DNA of 41,487 nt, taken from Bacteroidota bacterium (GTDB lineage: Bacteria > Bacteroidota > Bacteroidia > Chitinophagales > Chitinophagaceae). The notes under the pieces were generated by a model. The model ran no database searches and was not told the DNA's origin. It saw only the letters and a program-made list of their open reading frames with translations. The position numbers were made by a program, and so were the translations under genes. This document shows, in pieces, positions 9,001 through 18,500 of this stretch (the first letter of the stretch is position 1; every line of letters starts with the position of its first letter). Location of the stretch: the NCBI GenBank assembly GCA_024640225.1, contig JAHEFK010000006.1, positions 1 to 41,487 of the forward strand, in the 5' to 3' direction.

Positions 9001-9560
9001 TCTTGCTCTGTAGCGTCTAATTTTAATTTTGCTTCTTTTTTTCTTGTCTTGTAAATAGAAATACCTGCCGCTTGCTCTAACATTCTTCGGCGCGATCCAT
9101 CTTTATCTTTAATGATATCATCCACCATCCCCAACTCAATAATCGCATACGAATCATTACTTACCCCTGTATCTAAGAATAAATTATGAATATCCTTCAA
9201 TCGACAGGTTACATCATTCAATCGGTATTCACTTTCGCCGCTTTTATAAAATTTACGGGTAATGGTAACGGTAGTAAACTCAGTAGGTAATAAATTTCTA
9301 GTATTTTCAAAGGTTAAAGAAACTTCTGCCATTCCCGATGCAGAACGAGAGCGCGAACCATTAAACACCAAATCATCCAAATTATCGGAACGTAAGGATT
9401 TTATTTTATGCTCACCGATTACCCAACGGATCGCATCAACAATATTAGACTTTCCACAGCCATTCGGACCAACAATACCTGTAATGGGATGATCTAACTG
9501 GATTACTGTTTTATCTGCAAATGATTTGAATCCTTTAATCTCTAATGATTTTAACCGCAC
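6024..9560 (-). CDS. smc: Chromosome segregation protein SMC
   Basis: A complete 1178-residue SMC ATPase, which condenses and segregates the chromosome as a dimer with ScpA and ScpB. Walker A is GPNGCGKS at residues 31-38; long coiled coils follow from about 170 to 500 and from about 680 to 1000; the hinge lies at about 510-680 (GYPDSIKFLKKNAAW ... GAYAVGGGSVGLFEG); the ABC signature LSGGEKT begins at 1084 and Walker B (FCILDEVDAP) at about 1108, followed by the D-loop DDANV. The N-terminus MRLKSLEIKGFKSFADKT is the usual one for the family, so translation starts at a GTG codon (9558-9560), not at an ATG. It diverges from hscA. Confidence 0.97.
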   Translation of the reverse strand: MRLKSLEIKGFKSFADKTVIQLDHPITGIVGPNGCGKSNIVDAIRWVIGEHKIKSLRSDNLDDLVFNGSRSRSASGMAEVSLTFENTRNLLPTEFTTVTITRKFYKSGESEYRLNDVTCRLKDIHNLFLDTGVSNDSYAIIELGMVDDIIKDKDGSRRRMLEQAAGISIYKTRKKEAKLKLDATEQDLNRIEDLLFEIGNNLRTLENQAKKAERYFQIKTEYKTVSVELAKASLEDFNEQYKTLNEQVTTETDRKIQLEAQVATEEASVTKDKVVLIEREQELNGLQKHFNELIAKISQLESDKKLAAQRLDYLKEREKSLAQFVEGAGQQLTQLQESIDFATSQIGDETAALATLQDELKELRAAVDIARTDFDAKKTVVEKLRIGLQDQQRLQFDAEKKVAVADSSVMNLQRSMQQIVDEKTTREAQIKQLQDEKADHAVQIQEQQDRLQDLIAQQEEVKGKIFKAQEQLEQHRSNLVEENRKLDAKRNEHDLLKSLVDSLEGYPDSIKFLKKNAAWKSDAPLLSDVCTVQKEYRTALENVLDSYLNYYVVENWQESLEAIQLLDSNKKGKANFFVLNQVAQHATAAPTFSHPQVTPALTTITVDAKYQALANQLLQHVFIADDLNALQDVVLEKGMVLIDKKGNLMKGAYAVGGGSVGLFEGNKIGRAKNLERLAEEIAQLTTTTQSLQNYIEETQTLITGFNQALNGQAIEQTKTSLNQLQNQEINLGNRIENFEHLNKQAVLRVADLQAQLDETQDSISDTREALASINDAYAAMQKDIAIADAAFKEVEVAFNAANEKYNQHNIAYTRQQSKLDNLQQELAFRTNQLADLRIQIEKNNEQLAETHVQITATTTTLQEGDAAWVALLKQKEVDEKVLNEKDRLYYEFRNTLSEQEGLLNQKRREKEQAEQLLTGIKDTLNELKLRLTGMKERLLLEFKVNIDDIIDEARTGTQSVEELNAEAEKMKKRLDNIGEVNPTAIEAFQEIKARHDFIVEQKMDLVDAKTSLMSTIEEVETTANEKFKETFDKVSANFKEVFKALFTAEDSCDLRLTDPNNVAESGIEIYAQPKGKRPSTLTQLSGGEKTLTSTAFLFAIYLIKPAPFCILDEVDAPLDDANVGKFTHMIRQFSDNSQFIIVTHNKQTMSAVDVIYGVTMQEAGVSKLVPVDFRSLND

Positions 9561-9594
9561 AGTTCTTTATTTTTATTATGAATATGTTTTTCTA

Positions 9595-9726
9595 CAAATA
9601 GCCTAACAAAGACAAGCTATTTGGGAGGTACAAAATACATATTTATAGGCTATTTTTCAAATTTATTTGGGGTTTTTGAGGTCCTTTTGGGCCTTTTTCA
9701 ATGGATTTTATCGATAAGCCTATAAA
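9595..9726. repeat. Interleaved inverted repeats between smc and hscA
   Basis: Within the 227-bp divergent intergenic region, AAATAGCCTA (9597-9606) is the reverse complement of TAGGCTATTT (9646-9655); TTTATAGGCT (9642-9651) is the reverse complement of AGCCTATAAA (9717-9726); and CAAATAGC (9595-9602) pairs with GCTATTTG (9616-9623). All share an AGGCTAT/ATAGCCT core. Regulatory or structural function is unknown. Confidence 0.5.
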
Positions 9727-9757
9727 AACGTCAAGCTACAAAACCACTTGATTATCC

Positions 9758-9766
9758 TATCTTTGC
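9758..9766 (+). promoter_or_regulatory. Promoter -7 element for hscA
   Basis: TATCTTTGC matches the Bacteroidota -7 box TAnnTTTGC exactly and lies 22 nt before the hscA start codon. No clear TTG is seen 19-21 nt upstream. Confidence 0.5.
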
Positions 9767-9787
9767 GATCATTACTAATTTTATTTT

Positions 9788-11644
9788 ATGGCAAAAATAG
9801 GCATCAATATAGCAACCGGCAGCATTCAGAAAGAAGATGCTATAGTGGGCATTGATTTAGGCACCACCAACAGCCTAGTAGCAATCGTGAGATCTGATAC
9901 GAGAGAGGCAATAGCCTTGAAAGAAATTGATGGGTTAAGTTTAGTACCCTCTATCGTCTTTTTTGATGAAAACAACCAAGCACAAGTAGGCACAGCCGCT
10001 TTAGATAAGCTTTTGACCCATCCAGAACGTACTATCTACTCGGCAAAACGATTAATGGGTAAAAGTTATGGAGACCTATCTCAAGACAGTCATTTTTTCG
10101 CCTATAAAATACACGATGATGGCAGCGATGCCTTAGTAAAAGTGCAAATTGATGATCAATTTTATTCACCAATTGAATTATCGGCCTTAATTTTAAAAGA
10201 ACTGAAATCGAGAGCTGAGCATATTTTAAAAATGCCAATTAATAGAGCGGTCATAACAGTGCCGGCTTATTTTAATGATACCCAACGACAAGCTACTCGC
10301 GATGCTGGCAAATTGGCAGGTTTGGATGTACTTCGCATTGTCAATGAGCCTACAGCTGCAAGTTTAGCTTATGGCATAGGGCTGGATCCGAAGGAAGAAA
10401 AAACTATTGCTGTTTATGATTTAGGCGGTGGCACCTTCGACATTTCTATTTTAAAAATAAACCAAGGTATTTTTGAAGTATTATCTACCAACGGAGATAC
10501 TTATCTTGGTGGCGATGATTTAGATCGTGCTCTTGTCATGCATTGGAAAATGCAACTTGAACAAGCAGGAATTACTGGCAATTCAAGCACACTCCTGCAA
10601 GCATTGCGCCTTGCTGCTGAAGCCGCAAAAAAACAATTAAGCACTTCAGATAAGGCATCAGCCGTAATAGAAGGCATACCATTAGAAATTACCAAAACTG
10701 AATTTGAATCGTTAATTCAACCTTTACTCGATAGAACCCTACAATCTTGTCAACAAGCACTCCATGATGCACAATTGACCGCAGCTCAAATTGATGCTGT
10801 AATTATGGTAGGTGGCTCTACTCGGGTGCCAGCTGTAAAAAATTGCGTTCGTGATTTCTTTAAAAAAGAAGTTAATGATTCGCTGAACCCTGATGAAGTA
10901 GTAGCACTGGGAGCTGCTATTCAAGCCGATATTTTAGCGGGCAACAATACCGATATGTTATTATTGGATATCACGCCCTTATCCTTGGGAATTGAAACAT
11001 TGGGTGGCCTTATGGATGTGCTCATTCCTAGAAATGCGAAAATCCCCAATAAAGCAGGACGACAATACACCACCTCTAAAGATGGACAAAGCAGCTTACT
11101 TATCAATGTATATCAAGGCGAGCGCGACCAGGTTGCACACAATAGAAAACTAGCTTCTTTCTCTTTGCGAAACATTCCGGCTATGCCTGCCGGACTTCCA
11201 AAAATTGATATTCAATTCTTATTGGATGCCGATGGCATATTAAAAGTTAGTGCTACCGAATTACGTAGTGGTGTAGCTCAAGAAATTGAAGTTAAAGCTC
11301 AATACGGATTAGATGATAGTATGGTTGAACAAATGCTACTAGACTCCTTAACACACGCGCAAGAAGACATGCAAACAAGAGCCTTAATTGAAGCAACTAC
11401 GGAGGCTAACTTAATGATAGAAACAACTGAGAAATTTTTAATCAATTACGCTGCTTTAATTTCTGATTCAGAGCAGGCACTCACTAAAACACAAATTGAA
11501 AAAATCAAACAAGCCATTCAAGATAAACATAAAGATGCCATTCAAAAAACCACAGAGCAGCTTAATGAGGTAACACGACCATTTGCCGAACGTGTAATGG
11601 ATAGTGCATTAAAAGATGCAATGCGTGGTAAAAAAATATTGTAA
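9788..11644 (+). CDS. hscA: Hsp70-family Fe-S cluster assembly chaperone HscA
   Basis: A full-length Hsp70 of 618 residues, matching HscA length (about 616) rather than DnaK (about 640). ATPase motifs are [14 protein letters not shown] near the N-terminus, [14 protein letters not shown] and [13 protein letters not shown]; the substrate-binding domain contains [17 protein letters not shown] and the helical lid is shorter than in DnaK. The N-terminal extension before GIDLGTTNS (about 20 residues, [17 protein letters not shown]) is typical of HscA. HscA with HscB helps transfer clusters from the IscU scaffold. No isc or hscB gene is adjacent; the gene sits alone with its own promoter and terminator. 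A second DnaK paralogue is the less likely reading. Confidence 0.85.
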   Translation: MAKIGINIATGSIQKEDAIVGIDLGTTNSLVAIVRSDTREAIALKEIDGLSLVPSIVFFDENNQAQVGTAALDKLLTHPERTIYSAKRLMGKSYGDLSQDSHFFAYKIHDDGSDALVKVQIDDQFYSPIELSALILKELKSRAEHILKMPINRAVITVPAYFNDTQRQATRDAGKLAGLDVLRIVNEPTAASLAYGIGLDPKEEKTIAVYDLGGGTFDISILKINQGIFEVLSTNGDTYLGGDDLDRALVMHWKMQLEQAGITGNSSTLLQALRLAAEAAKKQLSTSDKASAVIEGIPLEITKTEFESLIQPLLDRTLQSCQQALHDAQLTAAQIDAVIMVGGSTRVPAVKNCVRDFFKKEVNDSLNPDEVVALGAAIQADILAGNNTDMLLLDITPLSLGIETLGGLMDVLIPRNAKIPNKAGRQYTTSKDGQSSLLINVYQGERDQVAHNRKLASFSLRNIPAMPAGLPKIDIQFLLDADGILKVSATELRSGVAQEIEVKAQYGLDDSMVEQMLLDSLTHAQEDMQTRALIEATTEANLMIETTEKFLINYAALISDSEQALTKTQIEKIKQAIQDKHKDAIQKTTEQLNEVTRPFAERVMDSALKDAMRGKKIL

Positions 11645-11646
11645 AT

Positions 11647-11673
11647 AAAAAGGACGCTTAATGCGTCCTTTTT
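11647..11673. terminator. Bidirectional terminator between hscA and the aspartate kinase gene
   Basis: AAAAAGGACGC (11647-11657), a 5-nt loop TTAAT, and GCGTCCTTTTT (11663-11673). It begins 3 bp after the hscA stop and ends 3 bp before the stop of the convergent kinase gene. Confidence 0.85.
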
Positions 11674-11675
11674 AT

Positions 11676-12941
11676 TTAATCTTGTAATACCATTTGAAGC
11701 GTGCTTCTCGTCTTTTGTTGCAGTAAACACACGGCAGATCTAGTAAGCTCCTCCATAACGGTTTCCGTATAATGGCGTATCGTTAACAAACGAGCATTTT
11801 CATTTCTAGTAATTTTATAGTCTTTCCCTAAAGCGTGTATAAGTGCTTCAATTTGCTCTTCTTTATGATCAATGCAGGCAATGAAACTAATGGCCGCATT
11901 TTGAATAAGATTAATTTTAATGTGCAGCTGATGAAACACTTGGTATATGGCACTTAAATTATCTTCCGTAATAAAAGAAAAATCACGAGTAGTAATTTGT
12001 AGCAATACTTGATTTTTTTTCAATACAATAATAGGTGGATAATGCGCATGATGCACTTCATTTTGTATTACAGTTCCCGCTGCCGTAGGATTTAAAAAAC
12101 ACTTTACATGCAAAGGAATATTGCTATTTTGTAGTGGCTTTATAGTTTTTGGGTGTATGACTTGAGCACCATAAAAAGCCATTTCAATAACTTCGCTATA
12201 GGAAATAGCATCAATTTTCTGAGTGACTGCAAATTGCTTGGGATCAGCATTTAACAAACCTTCTACATCTTTCCATATACTTACAGACTGCGCCTTTAAT
12301 ATAGCGGCTAAAATAGCAGCTGTATAATCAGACCCCTCTCTACCAAGTGTAACAGAAGCATTATCTGAAGTAGCTCCAATAAAGCCTTGCGTTAATACAA
12401 TAGCATGTTGCAATACAGGCAAACATTGATCAAGTACTTGCTTTTCTGTTTGTTTCCAATCTACTTTTGCATCTCTATAAGTGGTATCGGTACGAATTAA
12501 GTCTCTAGCGTCAATCCAAGTAGTGGATAACTGCATTTGATTGAGATATGCAGCAAATATTCGAGAGGATAACAATTCGCCTATGCAAACAATTTGATCA
12601 TAACTATAATCAAAATCTTGCAAATTAAAATCATCAATACTCCACTCTAATTCTGTGAATAAAGCATTTAAGTGCGGAAATACTTCATTGAACTGATCAG
12701 AACTTAATAGTTGTTGTGCATACTCGACATGAGCTTGTTCTATTTGTTTAGCTAATTTTTTTGCTGCAGCAACTTGTTGTTCCTTACAAGCTAGTGCAAT
12801 AGCTTCTAAGGCATTTGTAGTTTTTCCATAAGCAGAGAGCACAACTACTAAAGGTGTTTTTACCGATTGTATGATGGGTAATAGTTGTTGCATATGCATT
12901 GGACTTGCAATACTTGCTCCTCCAAATTTGTATACTTGCAT
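11676..12941 (-). CDS. Aspartate kinase (monofunctional)
   Basis: The 421-residue protein phosphorylates aspartate, the first step towards lysine, threonine, methionine and diaminopimelate. The N-terminal kinase domain of the amino acid kinase fold carries KFGGAS (Lys5), LSAYGKTTN, FIGATSDNASVTLGREGSDYT and SIWKDVEGLLNADP. The C-terminal region (about 305-400) has the pattern of tandem ACT domains (LLQITTRDFSFITEDNLSAI, INLIQNAAISFIACID), so feedback control by lysine or threonine is expected. There is no homoserine dehydrogenase part, so it is a stand-alone kinase. The start ATG lies 8 bp after the stop of the OstA-like gene, so the two are likely in one transcript even though their functions differ. 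Confidence 0.9.
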   Translation of the reverse strand: MQVYKFGGASIASPMHMQQLLPIIQSVKTPLVVVLSAYGKTTNALEAIALACKEQQVAAAKKLAKQIEQAHVEYAQQLLSSDQFNEVFPHLNALFTELEWSIDDFNLQDFDYSYDQIVCIGELLSSRIFAAYLNQMQLSTTWIDARDLIRTDTTYRDAKVDWKQTEKQVLDQCLPVLQHAIVLTQGFIGATSDNASVTLGREGSDYTAAILAAILKAQSVSIWKDVEGLLNADPKQFAVTQKIDAISYSEVIEMAFYGAQVIHPKTIKPLQNSNIPLHVKCFLNPTAAGTVIQNEVHHAHYPPIIVLKKNQVLLQITTRDFSFITEDNLSAIYQVFHQLHIKINLIQNAAISFIACIDHKEEQIEALIHALGKDYKITRNENARLLTIRHYTETVMEELTRSAVCLLQQKTRSTLQMVLQD

Positions 12942-12949
12942 AAAGGTGT

Positions 12950-14536
12950 TTATTTAAAAATTATAGGTTTCACTTTCGGTCTTCGTTCTGGCAACCACTT
13001 GAATTTACTCAAAAATAAATCATTCAAATTAATTTCTTGAAGAGGCGTAATAGTTTGCTTTACATCTTCTTGAAAAATAATTTTAGAAATTGATTGCTTT
13101 GCAAAGTAAATATGCATTCGTTCAGCACTTGACTGATTAACACCAACAAAAGCGCCGCTATCATCTTTTGGGTAATAAATACAAGTAGTATTGGGATAAA
13201 TCCATACATCCTTTAAAGCATTATTTTCAAAATTACCTTTAAGCACACTGCCTTGAATTTGATCATATAATTTTGCGGAAGCAGGCCCTGCTTGAGACGC
13301 AATCAAAGCGTTATTGGGCACATACATATGATCGATTTGACCATTTTTAAAATAGAGGGAAATGGTATCGCCCGTTAACTGAGCATTTCTTGACCATAGC
13401 ACTGGTTTTATCATACATTTCAATACACTGTCTTTACCATTATAATATAAACTATCCGCACTTGCTTGAAGCGAATCTGAGAATAAGCTTACATGATAAT
13501 AAGCCTTATAAAATTTTGGATGCAGCGTATCACTGGGTAATTCTTCTTCAAAACTATTCTTTGCAATTTTTTTCTTTTTATCTATCAGAATAGGTTGAAG
13601 GGGCGCTATTAAAAAAGTATCTGCCGACAAGAAAAAGCTATCATTATCTTGTTCTATTTTCATTACAGGATGTAAATAGGCAATCATTTTTTGAATAGAT
13701 TCTTGATAACTGGCCCACCCTGCGTAGAGTGTTATGTGCTGCGCAGTATCTTTTGCAATAACCTTACCTTTAGCAATACTCCAATTCGACTTTCGATTAT
13801 ATTCTAAGGTATCAGCCTCAATATATTGTTCTTTATTTTGAGCAGAAGATCGGTTATAAAATTTACCTACTTCATTCTTAGCATCATATATTCCATTACT
13901 ACTAATTAATATAGAGGATGTATTTACAACTTTCGAATGATCTAAAATGCGAATCAATTTTGTTTGCGTATTATAGCCTATTTTTTTTGATGTGCAATTA
14001 AATTGCGGATCTGTAACCACAACATCGCCTTCAAAAATTGCATCCTTTGTCTTAACCGTATATTGTCCCTTTTCACTAGACAAGGTGGTACCTTCCGTTT
14101 GCAAGGTGCCTCCTGTAGTATAAGTGCCAATCTTAGCTTGTGTTTGATAATCTAAGGAGTCTGTCCAGAGTGAGTTCTTACCATCTGTAAGTGTTACATT
14201 AGATCTAAAAATAGCTAACTTCTTATCACCCGCATATTTTACATAATCGCTAGAGATAGTAGTTCCGTCTACTTGCACAATTAAAACATCACCGAATGCT
14301 TCCGCATCATTTAATACTAAATTAATGATTGCACTATCGCAATACAACATAGTACCTTGATGCTCTAATTGAACATTACCAATTAATTTCTGAAAGGAGG
14401 AATCTCCCTCTTTCTGAAAGCCTTGAAGGGCATCAGCAGATTTAACAACTAAAGGAATAGTTTTTGATTGCGCATAGCTCTTTTGAGTAAAAACAAAAGT
14501 ACCTATAAGCAACAATACGCTTAAACTAAATTTCAT
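12950..14536 (-). CDS. OstA/LptA-like periplasmic LPS-transport protein
   Basis: A 528-residue exported protein with signal peptide (MKFSLSVLLLIGTFVFTQKSYAQ). From about residue 30 it contains repeated beta-strand units of the OstA-like N-terminal domain (LIGNVQLEHQGTMLYCDSAIINL, AEAFGDVLIVQ, AIFEGDVVVTDPQFNC), the fold used by LptA and the LptD N-terminus to shuttle lipopolysaccharide. There is no LptD barrel at the C-terminus. Bacteroidota commonly carry such long OstA-like proteins. It begins 12 bp after the MlaD-like gene, so the two form an envelope-lipid pair. Role in LPS transport is inferred from fold and context. Confidence 0.8.
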   Translation of the reverse strand: MKFSLSVLLLIGTFVFTQKSYAQSKTIPLVVKSADALQGFQKEGDSSFQKLIGNVQLEHQGTMLYCDSAIINLVLNDAEAFGDVLIVQVDGTTISSDYVKYAGDKKLAIFRSNVTLTDGKNSLWTDSLDYQTQAKIGTYTTGGTLQTEGTTLSSEKGQYTVKTKDAIFEGDVVVTDPQFNCTSKKIGYNTQTKLIRILDHSKVVNTSSILISSNGIYDAKNEVGKFYNRSSAQNKEQYIEADTLEYNRKSNWSIAKGKVIAKDTAQHITLYAGWASYQESIQKMIAYLHPVMKIEQDNDSFFLSADTFLIAPLQPILIDKKKKIAKNSFEEELPSDTLHPKFYKAYYHVSLFSDSLQASADSLYYNGKDSVLKCMIKPVLWSRNAQLTGDTISLYFKNGQIDHMYVPNNALIASQAGPASAKLYDQIQGSVLKGNFENNALKDVWIYPNTTCIYYPKDDSGAFVGVNQSSAERMHIYFAKQSISKIIFQEDVKQTITPLQEINLNDLFLSKFKWLPERRPKVKPIIFK

Positions 14537-14548
14537 GGTATTAAAAAA

Positions 14549-15496
14549 CTATTTAGTTGCCTTTTTACCAATGATAGAAAAGCTGAAATATCTGGCAGGA
14601 TGCGCTTTTACATCTTCTAAAAGTGCATTTAACGACTGAATAGATTTATTGGCATTATCATACACTTCTTTATCATTAAAGGCTTTCCCAATAGAACCTT
14701 CTCCTTTATTAACCTTTTGCAACAAACCCTGCATTTCATCTAATGACTTTTGCAAATCTTGAATGGTTTTATCTAATGGCGCAGCCGCAAGCTTTTCGGA
14801 AACTACATTAAAATTCTTCAAGGTAGCCGATAATTGATTATTTTGATCTGAAAGTGTCTTTGTAAAATTATTTGTATTGGTAATAATAGCTGCTATTTTA
14901 CTAGATTCTTTATCTACTGATCCTGCAACGTGCTCTATATGCTCTAAACTAGATTTTAACGTACTAATGCTTTTTTGAATATCATTCTTAGTGTTATCAT
15001 TCAACGTATTATTTAAATTTTCTAAAAGCACATTTAATTTCATCATCACTTTTGCAATCTCATTAGCAATGGGATTAAATTGCGAAGACACATTTTCCAT
15101 TAGGCCACCTTCTACAATAGAGGCTATTTCTGAACCGGGCTCTATCATAGTTGTTTCATTCGTTATTTGCAGGCTGATCGCTTTAGTACCTAACAAATCG
15201 GCAGACACTAATTTTGCTACAGAATGGGTGGGTATTTTTACGGAAGGGTTAATAGCCAATACTACTTTTACTTTCCCATTAGATGCCAAAGATATAGACG
15301 CCACCTTACCAACTGAAAAACCCTTTATTTGAACCAAAGAAGAATTTTGCAACCCTTGCACATTGTCATAATAACAAGTGTATTCTTCAAAATCATAAAA
15401 CAAACTTGTCCCTTTAAGGAAATAAAAGCCTACAAAAAATATAAGTAAAGCAGCAGCGGTAAGGATCCCTATTTTTGCTTCTTTAGAAAACGTCAT
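14549..15496 (-). CDS. MCE/MlaD-domain lipid transport protein
   Basis: The 315-residue protein has one N-terminal transmembrane anchor (about residues 8-27, KIGILTAAALLIFFVGFYFL), then a single MCE/MlaD domain at about 35-115 (YYDNVQGLQNSSLVQIKGFSVGKVASI, SADLLGTKAISLQI), then a helical periplasmic tail with coiled-coil character (about 130-290). MCE proteins form hexamers in the periplasm that move phospholipids between membranes with an MlaE/MlaF ABC transporter; those partners are not in the window. It is the upstream member of the tight mlaD-like/ostA-like/aspartate-kinase series. Confidence 0.85.
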   Translation of the reverse strand: MTFSKEAKIGILTAAALLIFFVGFYFLKGTSLFYDFEEYTCYYDNVQGLQNSSLVQIKGFSVGKVASISLASNGKVKVVLAINPSVKIPTHSVAKLVSADLLGTKAISLQITNETTMIEPGSEIASIVEGGLMENVSSQFNPIANEIAKVMMKLNVLLENLNNTLNDNTKNDIQKSISTLKSSLEHIEHVAGSVDKESSKIAAIITNTNNFTKTLSDQNNQLSATLKNFNVVSEKLAAAPLDKTIQDLQKSLDEMQGLLQKVNKGEGSIGKAFNDKEVYDNANKSIQSLNALLEDVKAHPARYFSFSIIGKKATK

Positions 15497-15574
15497 AAGT
15501 TGAAGATAATTTATTCAAAGTTACAAAAGTATAATTAGCATATACCTCTTTATCTCTTTTTATGATATAATTAA

Positions 15575-18500
15575 TTAAAAATCATACCCTAAAGAAAAGT
15601 AAACTACAGGTTTTGCACCTCCATCTGAGTTCCACGCAGCATCTAAGCGCATATAGTAACCCCAAAGGGTAGTTCTTAAGCCAGCGCCCATACCAACAGC
15701 TAATCCTCCATTCCAAGGTATTTTAAATTGAGTACTAACTCCATTAGCACTTGCATTAAAAATCTTGGAATCATTAATAGCATCTGGCAATAAGCCATTC
15801 CAAGCAGATCCAGCATCGCAAAACAAGATACCTTGCAGATTACGGACAAAATCTAATTTTGAAGGATAAGCCATCAGCGTATTCGTGATAGGAATTCTAA
15901 TTTCTGCATTCATCAACGCATACGTATCCCCATTTCTTCCATTTTGATTGTAGCCTCTTAAATTGGTAACCAATGATTGAAACATGTAATTATCAGTAGT
16001 AGAAATTGTTGTATTGGTATTGAAGTTGGAACTGATTTGATTATCTACACCTCCTAAGAAATAACATATTTTATGATCGCCATAAGAATGCGCACCGGCT
16101 AAGCGGACAGCATAAATAATATTTCTATAGATTTTTTGATAGGCTCTAAAATCAAAGCCTACATTCCATAATTTACCTTTAGGACCGTTTAATTGATTCA
16201 TAAATTCAACGTAGAATTTATATCGATATCCCAATCGAATATTTTTAAGTATCGTTTTACTATTATCAAAAACATACTCTACTTTTCCAGTTAGCCAATT
16301 GGTATTGGAAGCTGGAGTATACAAGAAAGATAAACTATCACTTGCTTTATAATTCAAATTATCATTTCTGAATCCAAGAGATGTTCTTAACGATTGTATT
16401 TTGTCAAATGGATGATTCCAATATCCTTGCAATAAGGAACTAACTGATTTCCCTATCAAATTATTATTGGTAAACAGCAACACACTTTGTGGGACATAAT
16501 ATGTGAAGATATCTTTATTTAGCTGATAATATTTTTTAGTATAACTAAAATAGGAAGCCGTTCGTACACCTGTAATACCCCAATCATTTCTTCTTTTAAG
16601 ATTATCATAGGATAAAAAATAGGTAAACCCAGCTAAATTAGTAGGCAACCTAAACCCGCCTGTAAACTGATGATTTTCTAAAACATCTTTAATACTAGCA
16701 GTTAGCATTGCACCTAAATCAGGATTGGAAAAAGAATTGCCATTAGTAGCAACCGTTTGATATTTATTAAATAGAATGCTGTTGTCCATTTTCGCTGAAA
16801 CAAAATCTGCATGAAAATTCAACAAATAGGGCTCTGCTTTCATTTTAACAAAAAAACTATCGGTGTTATCAATGGTTGTTTTGTTTTTTTGTTTGATCGA
16901 ATCTAGTTCTTTCTCAAAAGCTATAGCATCTTCGAATCCAGTATAAATAATATCACCAGATTTTAATAATGCTACATTATGAATTCTATCGCCTCCATCT
17001 ACATCTGCTCTCGCAGCCTCCATCAAAGAATCTAATTGATAGTTTTTAAAAAAAGTTGTTTTATGTATATCCGTATCAAGTTGTTTTAAAGTAATCAGCG
17101 GCAATGGATAAGCGTAAATTGCATGTTCTTGTTTGTTTTTAACTACCTCAAAGACTTTATCCGTTGTATGACTGTATCCATGAAACATAATACTCTTAGA
17201 GTAATTTGTAATGGGGAAGTTTACTGCCGAATCATAATTTTTATAGTCTCTTGCAAAATCTATAATATACTTATTTTGCACTCCACTACCATTATACAAA
17301 TAAGCAATTTGTTTTTTACCGAATTGTATAGGTTGAGAAACCATTCCAACTTTATAATTGGTTAAGGGCAATAAGTTGGAGCGCTTTGTTTTTGTATCGT
17401 AAAAAAACAGATTTTTAAACCCTGTGGGCATTTTATTCACTTCTTGTTGCACGACCAAATTGGGAGCTGTTCTGTTCGATGAGAAAACAATTCCTTTCCT
17501 ATCTCCACCACTTAGCATTACGGGCTCTATATCATCCCAAATATCATTCGTTAATTGACTAACCAAACTTCGCTTTAGAGTAAGTACAAATAAATCAGAT
17601 TGACAATTTTTAATAGCCGACACAATCAACTGATTGTCATCTTCCATAAAACTTAAGTTCAATATTCGATCAAAGCACTTAGGTTTTATTACAAAATTTT
17701 CAATTTTTGCTTTGAGCGAATTGTATACTTTAATACGCAATTGATTTTTCTTTTTATACAATATCGCTAATTTCAAACCAGTATTAGACCATGTCATGAT
17801 AGGATAATTAGGATCTTGCTGTTCATTAAAATCGAGCTTGCCTAATGATACTAATTGTCTCACCGCTTTATTTCCATTGGTGTATTGCAAATTTACACTG
17901 TATACCCCCCTGTCGTAAGTAACAAACGCCACATCAGTGCCTCTTGAAGAAACTGCCACTTGCTTTACAACAGCATTTTTATTTTTCAATGCTAAATCAA
18001 ACTTTTTCCTATTACTATCTATAGCTTTTTGCAACACTGCATCTTTAGCATAGACTTCATTAAAATAAGTTAATACGCTCTTATAAACCGATGTAATCGG
18101 TTGCGCTAAAGTTATTTTACTTGCTGCGTTTATTCCTTTTTCAGATTTTAAAGAAAATAAAAAATCTTCGCTAATGCTGGATCCATAGGTATCGTATAAA
18201 TATTTCCAAAATGCCAAACCCGCTTCTTTAGGATATTTCTCTACTATGCGATTAAAGGGCAATTGGGTATTTTCTTGCAGCACATTTTTCCATGCGGTTT
18301 CTTGTGTTGGCTCCCAATCGTAAACCTTATACAATATGTAGGCATCTATGACCCATGCTGGCAAATCTAAACTTATAGCATTTTTAATAATCTCTCGAGT
18401 AGTTTCTCCAAACATCATTTTTTCTACCATAACTCTTGCTAGTCCTTCTCTAATTTGATTTCTAACATCCGCATGATTGCCTGTAAAATAGACTTGCATG

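Noticed and set aside
17123-17365. Short plus-strand frame inside the large envelope protein gene
   Set aside because: Low-complexity shadow frame with no support.
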